In this document: one piece after another, positions 60,396-64,000 of the stretch
Numbering within the stretch: position 1 is the stretch's first letter
Layout of the letters: each line of letters begins with the position of its first letter
NCBI RefSeq assembly: GCF_009208555.1
Contig: NZ_WFLI01000023.1
Span: forward strand, 1-64,000
DNA: 64,000 nucleotides
Origin: Janthinobacterium violaceinigrum
GTDB taxonomy: Bacteria; Pseudomonadota; Gammaproteobacteria; Burkholderiales; Burkholderiaceae_D
Direction: 5' to 3'
Made by a program: the position numbers and the translations under genes
Notes under the pieces: model-generated
The model's input: the letters and a program-made list of their open reading frames with translations, nothing else
Database searches by the model: none
Told to the model about the DNA's origin: nothing

Positions 60396-61649
60396 TTACT
60401 CCTTGACCAAGGTAAATTGCATGACGTCCGTATTGTGCGCCTGGAAAGCGGCCTCGCAATACGCGAGGTAAAACTCCCAGGTCAGCAGGAAACGGCCATC
60501 GAAACCCTGCTTTTCCAGCGCCACGCGCTGGGCCAGGAAGCTGGCGCGCCACTGGCGCAAGGTTTCCGCGTAATCGAGGCCAAAGCTGAAGGCGTCCACC
60601 ACGCGCAAGCCCTGCGCCTGGGCCGCGCGGCGAAACTCGGCGGGCGATGGCAGCATGCCGCCCGGAAAAATGTATTGCTGGATGAAGTCAGTGCTCTTGC
60701 TGTAGCGCTCGAACAAGGCGTCGGCGATGACGATGGTCTGGATGCAGGCGCGTCCGCCCTGCTTCAGGTTGCGCGCCACGCATGCGAAATAGCCGGGCCA
60801 GTAGCTTTGCCCCACGGCTTCGAACATCTCGATCGAGGCGATGGCGTCGTACTGGCCATGGCTGTCGCGGTAATCGCACAGTTGCAGGTCGGCTTGCGCC
60901 GCCAGGCCCGCGTCCTGCAGGCGCTGGCGCGCATACGCGAGCTGCTCGGTCGACAAGGTCAGGCCCGTCACGTGGGCGCCGTAGTCGCGCGCCGCCGCTT
61001 CCGCAAAACCGCCCCAGCCGCAGCCAATTTCCAGCACCCGCTGGCCCCGCTGCGGCTGCAGTTGCAACTGCTCCGCGATGCGCGCGTATTTCGCGCCCTG
61101 CGCCTGCTCCAGGCTGGCGCCCTCGGTGAACAGGGCGCTCGAATACGTCATCGACGGGTCCAGCCACAGCTGGTAAAAGGCGTTGCCGATGTCGTAATGG
61201 GCGTGGATATTCTTCTTGCTGCCGGCGCGCGAATTGCGATGCAGCAGATGGCGCACCTTATAGATCAGGTTGCCCCACCAGTTACCGTAGATCAGGGACT
61301 CGATGTGCGCGCGGTTGCGTATCATCAATTCGATCAAGCCCGGCAAATTGTCCGTGCGCCAGTCGCCCCCGATAAACGTTTCGGCAAAGCCGATGTCGCC
61401 CGAGCGCAGGACAGCCGAACACAGGCGCCAGTTGTGCAAGTCCAGGGTGACGGGATGGCTGCCGTCGCCGTACAGCAAGATGCTGCCGTCCGGCGTGCGC
61501 AGGCGCAGGGCGCCGTATTGCAGTTTTTCCAGCAGGCGCACGATCATGCGCCCGGAAGCGGGCAAGTCCAGGTGCGTGTGATCGGGCATGTGGGCAGGAC
61601 GTGCGCTGCTGCGCGCATGCATGCCGGTCGGCAGGGAATCAGAGCTCAT
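60396..61649 (-). CDS. Cyclopropane-fatty-acyl-phospholipid-synthase-like methyltransferase
   Basis: The 417-residue SAM-dependent enzyme methylates the double bond of unsaturated phospholipid acyl chains; family members produce cyclopropane or methyl-branched and furan fatty acids. The N-terminal lipid-binding region includes FAETFIGGDWRTDNLPGLIEL near 89. The catalytic domain has NIHAHYDIGNAFYQLWLDPSM near 149, VLEIGCGWGGFAEAA near 206, and SIEMFEAVGQSYWPGYF near 269. It begins inside the DUF1365 stop codon overlap. Which product it makes cannot be deduced here. Confidence 0.9.
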   Translation of the reverse strand: MSSDSLPTGMHARSSARPAHMPDHTHLDLPASGRMIVRLLEKLQYGALRLRTPDGSILLYGDGSHPVTLDLHNWRLCSAVLRSGDIGFAETFIGGDWRTDNLPGLIELMIRNRAHIESLIYGNWWGNLIYKVRHLLHRNSRAGSKKNIHAHYDIGNAFYQLWLDPSMTYSSALFTEGASLEQAQGAKYARIAEQLQLQPQRGQRVLEIGCGWGGFAEAAARDYGAHVTGLTLSTEQLAYARQRLQDAGLAAQADLQLCDYRDSHGQYDAIASIEMFEAVGQSYWPGYFACVARNLKQGGRACIQTIVIADALFERYSKSTDFIQQYIFPGGMLPSPAEFRRAAQAQGLRVVDAFSFGLDYAETLRQWRASFLAQRVALEKQGFDGRFLLTWEFYLAYCEAAFQAHNTDVMQFTLVKE

Positions 61650-62443
61650 CGGGACACCTTTTCTTGTGGGGGGAGGGGTTTGCTGAAAAACGGCACGCGG
61701 CGCAGCCACAGGCGCAAAGCCTGCCAATGGATGCGCGCCATCACGCCAAACGTCATCAGGGGGTAGCGCAGCAAGGCCCAAGCCATGGCGCCATCGCGCA
61801 GCGGCTGCGCCGTGCCGGACAAGCTCGTCTGCAGCAGCGGACCGTCGAGGTCGTCGTAATCGACCCGGGCCAGGTGGCGTTCGCCCCCCTTGTCGTTGTT
61901 GCGCAGGAAACGGAAACGGTATTGGCCTTCCACCTTGCAAAACGGCGACACGTGGAAGATTTTCCTGGCGACCAGTTCGCTGCCAAAGACAATCGCGCCG
62001 CCCTGTTCGAGCAAGTACAGATGGCGTTCGCCGAAGGTATTGCGCACATCGCACACCACGGCGCGCAGCGCGCCGTCCGGGCGGTGGCAAAACCAGAAGC
62101 TGACGGGATTGAAGACATAGCCGAACAGGCGCGGCATGGTCTGCAGCCAGATTTCGCCGCCCGCGTCATCCACGCCGTGCTGCCGCAGGAGGCCGTCGAT
62201 CCAGTCCAGCAGCGGCACCGCGCCATCGCCATGGTCGCTGTCGCGGAAGGACAGCACATTGACGCCGTTGCGCGAAATCAAGCGGGCGGGAAAATCCTGC
62301 GCTCCCATGCTGCGCAGGGGCAGGCGCAGATAGAACATGCCGTAGCTGAACGCATGCGCGCGCGGACGCAGCCGCGCATGGCGCACCTGTCCCAGGCACA
62401 GCTGGGGCTGGGCTTGCACGGGCAGCGAGGGATCACGCGGCAT
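61646..62443 (-). CDS. DUF1365 protein
   Basis: The 265-residue protein has the DUF1365 stretches LGQVRHARLRPRAHAFSYGM near residue 17, FPARLISRNGVNVLSFRDSDHG near 51 and LQTMPRLFGYVFNPVSFWFC near 100. VEGQYRFRF lies near 170. The family is almost always next to a flavin-dependent amine-oxidase-like gene and a cyclopropane-synthase-like gene, so it probably acts with them on fatty acids. A desaturase or oxygenase role has been proposed for relatives. It overlaps the FAD gene by 11 bases. Confidence 0.9.
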   Translation of the reverse strand: MPRDPSLPVQAQPQLCLGQVRHARLRPRAHAFSYGMFYLRLPLRSMGAQDFPARLISRNGVNVLSFRDSDHGDGAVPLLDWIDGLLRQHGVDDAGGEIWLQTMPRLFGYVFNPVSFWFCHRPDGALRAVVCDVRNTFGERHLYLLEQGGAIVFGSELVARKIFHVSPFCKVEGQYRFRFLRNNDKGGERHLARVDYDDLDGPLLQTSLSGTAQPLRDGAMAWALLRYPLMTFGVMARIHWQALRLWLRRVPFFSKPLPPQEKVSR

Positions 62444-63746
62444 GGCCGAGCTCCGCCGACGCCAGCCCCAGCAGGCTTTGCGCCACGCCCAGGCCCGACT
62501 TCAAGCCGTCTTCATGGAAGCCGTAGCCCGTCCAGGCGCCCGCGAACCACGTGTGCTGCGCGCCCTGGAAGCCGGCCAGGCGCGCCTGGGCTGCAATGGC
62601 CGCGCCATCGAACACGGGGTGGGCATACGAGAACTCGTCGATGATGCTTGCCGGATCGGGCTCGTCGAGCGGATTGAGCGAGACGATGACGGGCGTGGCA
62701 AAGGGCAAGGGCTGCAGCTGGTTCAGCAAATAGTGCACGCATACCTGCGGCGCGGCGCCTTCCTCCACTGCCGGCCTGCCCTGGTAATTCCAGGCAGACC
62801 AGGCCTTGCGGCGCCGCGGCAGGCAGCTGGCATCCGTGTGCAGCACGGCCCGGTTCGGCTGGTAGCGCACGGCTTCAAGCACGGAGCGCTCGTCGTCGCG
62901 GATATCGCCCAGCAGGGCCAGCGACTGGTCGCTGTGGCAAGCGAGCACCACGTGATCGGCATGTTCGACGCCGGCGACCGTGTGCAGCTCGACCATGCGC
63001 GCGCCACCGTGCGGCTGGCGGCGCACGGCCAGCACGGGGCAAGCCAGGCGCTGCTGCGCAATGCCCGCCAGCAGTTTTTCCACGTACACGCGCGAGCCGC
63101 CGCGCACCGTGCGCCATTGCGGCCGGTCATTGACCTGCAGCAAGCCATGGTTGTGGCAGAAACGGATGAACGTCGCCAGCGGAAAGGCCAGCATCTGGCG
63201 CGCCGGACACGACCAGATGCAGGCAGCCATCGGCAACAGATACCAGTGGCGGAATTCCTCGCCATAGCCATGCAGGTCGAGGAATTCTCCCAGCGACAGG
63301 GCCGGCGCCGGCAAGGCGGCCGTGGCCAGCGCGCTGGCCTGGCGGTTGAAGCGTACGATGTCGCGCAGCATGCGCAAGAAAGCGGGGCGCAGCAGGTTGC
63401 TGCGCTGGGCAAACACGGTGTCCAGGTTGGCGCCCGCCCATTCCAGCACGCGGGCACCGGGCGCGGAACCCAGCGGCATCTTCACGGAAAACGACATATC
63501 GCTGTCGGCCGCCTCGACACCCAGTTCCTGGAACAGTTGCACCAGGTTCGGATACGTGGCGTGGTTAAACACGAGAAAACCCGTGTCAACGCCATGCGTG
63601 ACGCCATCGAGCGTGACATCGACCGTATGGCTGTGGCCGCCAAAATACGCGCCCGCCTCATACAAGGTCACATCCTGACCCGCCTGCGCCAGCCGATAGG
63701 CACACGACAATCCTGCAATTCCCGCACCGACGACGGCGATTTTCAT
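62433..63746 (-). CDS. FAD-dependent oxidoreductase (amine-oxidase fold)
   Basis: The 437-residue protein begins with the dinucleotide-binding motif IAVVGAGIAGLSCAYRLAQAG and an acidic residue after 'TLYEAGAYFGGHSHT', which is close to phytoene-desaturase and amine-oxidase families. DTGFLVFNHATYPNLVQLFQ near 55 and the C-terminal WFAGAWTGYGFHEDGLKSG near 402 are the conserved sites of the DUF1365-associated clade. It starts the eight-gene operon. In related regulons such flavoproteins modify fatty acids or guard against singlet oxygen. Confidence 0.92.
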   Translation of the reverse strand: MKIAVVGAGIAGLSCAYRLAQAGQDVTLYEAGAYFGGHSHTVDVTLDGVTHGVDTGFLVFNHATYPNLVQLFQELGVEAADSDMSFSVKMPLGSAPGARVLEWAGANLDTVFAQRSNLLRPAFLRMLRDIVRFNRQASALATAALPAPALSLGEFLDLHGYGEEFRHWYLLPMAACIWSCPARQMLAFPLATFIRFCHNHGLLQVNDRPQWRTVRGGSRVYVEKLLAGIAQQRLACPVLAVRRQPHGGARMVELHTVAGVEHADHVVLACHSDQSLALLGDIRDDERSVLEAVRYQPNRAVLHTDASCLPRRRKAWSAWNYQGRPAVEEGAAPQVCVHYLLNQLQPLPFATPVIVSLNPLDEPDPASIIDEFSYAHPVFDGAAIAAQARLAGFQGAQHTWFAGAWTGYGFHEDGLKSGLGVAQSLLGLASAELGHAA

Positions 63747-63764
63747 GAGCGCACCTGTGTTATG

Positions 63765-63779
63765 TTTGTCCTGGACAAA
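63765..63779. promoter_or_regulatory. Perfect palindrome TTTGTCCTGGACAAA in the operon control region
   Basis: TTTGTCC and GGACAAA flank one central T, 19 bases before the FAD oxidoreductase start. It is a candidate operator for the divergent gene at 63951. I do not know the exact consensus of the LitR class, so its assignment is open. Confidence 0.55.
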
Positions 63780-63881
63780 ATAAGCTTCATCGATAGTCAG
63801 TCAAATATTGATCTGTGTCAATGAGGCCGCGAATCCGTTCAAAAACTTATACGCAGGCAATTTCCAATCGGATTCAGCTAT

Positions 63882-63910
63882 TTGGTACGGGGCGGTGGAA
63901 GGCGTAAAAT
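63882..63910 (+). promoter_or_regulatory. Promoter for the gene at the right edge
   Basis: -35 TTGGTA (63882-63887), spacer of 17 bases, -10 TAAAAT (63905-63910). It is correctly placed 40 bases before the ATG at 63951. The spacing and both hexamers match the sigma-70 consensus fairly well. Confidence 0.65.
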
Positions 63911-63950
63911 GCCTGATACGATCTTTCGGCACGCGAGCACGCCCCCTGGT

Positions 63951-64000
63951 ATGGATACTGACCTGCAACTCTCTCCTGCCTTCAGCATCAGCGATGTCGA
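63951..64000 (+). CDS. Partial gene at right edge, possibly a MerR/LitR-type regulator
   Basis: Only 16 codons are visible: MDTDLQLSPAFSISDV, then a Glu or Asp codon. Many MerR-family proteins related to LitR/CarH begin with a similar short leader and a stretch like SISDVE before the recognition helices. The gene is divergent from the FAD/DUF1365/cfa operon, where such a regulator is commonly found. This is an inference from 16 residues and context, not a firm identification. Confidence 0.35.
   Translation, partial: MDTDLQLSPAFSISDV

Overview
The window looks like chromosomal DNA of a betaproteobacterium of the Oxalobacteraceae, most likely Janthinobacterium or a close relative such as Massilia or Duganella. 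The evidence is the 16S rRNA 5' end on the minus strand at the left edge, the GC-rich codon use, the gene order around the division and cell wall (dcw) cluster, and the run lpxC, dciA, secA, argJ, NUDIX, yacG, zapD, coaE, pilD, pilC. This is inferred from sequence and gene order; no database search was run.

Layout. 1-582: start of a 16S gene (minus) with its leader, boxA and a strong rrn promoter. 583-13575: a cobalamin locus. cobT, cobS and cobC come first, then a promoter and cobalamin riboswitch, then btuB, btuC, btuD, cobO, cobU, cbiB, cobD, a secreted BtuF-like protein, a second BtuF-like protein without signal peptide, and cobQ. It covers uptake, adenosylation, aminopropanol-arm attachment and nucleotide-loop assembly. 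No corrin-ring genes are present, so it is a salvage and late-step locus. 13579-16417: an orphan lipoprotein and a DHA2-type efflux pump, divergent around a 22-bp near-palindrome. 16491-20371: pilC, pilD, coaE, zapD, yacG (plus), without the usual pilB. 20375-23659 (minus): a FitAB-type toxin-antitoxin pair, then a NUDIX hydrolase, an AAA ATPase and argJ. 23878-25275: a secreted DUF900-type alpha/beta-hydrolase lipoprotein. 25351-28119: secA. 28399-28908: a dciA-type gene. 29068-33368: lpxC, a DMT exporter, an XRE/MmyB regulator with a divergent methyltransferase, and a peroxiredoxin.

33701-51057 is a complete dcw cluster on the minus strand, in transcription order mraZ, rsmH, ftsL, ftsI, murE, murF, mraY, murD, ftsW, murG, murC, ddlB, ftsQ, ftsA, ftsZ. 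A promoter overlapped by four MraZ boxes lies in front of it. 51716-52058 is RNase P RNA. 52285-53988 is a ThDP-dependent enzyme, followed by a small secreted protein and a classical 16-strand-type porin. The porin has almost 1 kb of gene-free DNA upstream with a perfect FNR/ANR box and several hairpins.

56798-63746 is an eight-gene minus-strand operon with overlapping or nearly touching genes: FAD oxidoreductase, DUF1365, cyclopropane-fatty-acid-synthase-like methyltransferase, chalcone-isomerase-like protein, MFS transporter, DUF3833 lipoprotein, SDR and an NTF2-like protein. Clusters of this type are known from singlet-oxygen and light-responsive lipid-remodelling regulons. A gene cut by the right edge is divergent from it and begins in a way compatible with a MerR/LitR-type regulator. 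If that is right, an adenosylcobalamin photoreceptor would sit on the same chromosome segment as the adenosylcobalamin locus.

The most noteworthy items are the MraZ-box array on the dcw promoter, the orphan FNR box, two nested palindromic intergenic elements that share a core, the signal-less second BtuF, and the lipid operon with its probable light or oxidative control.
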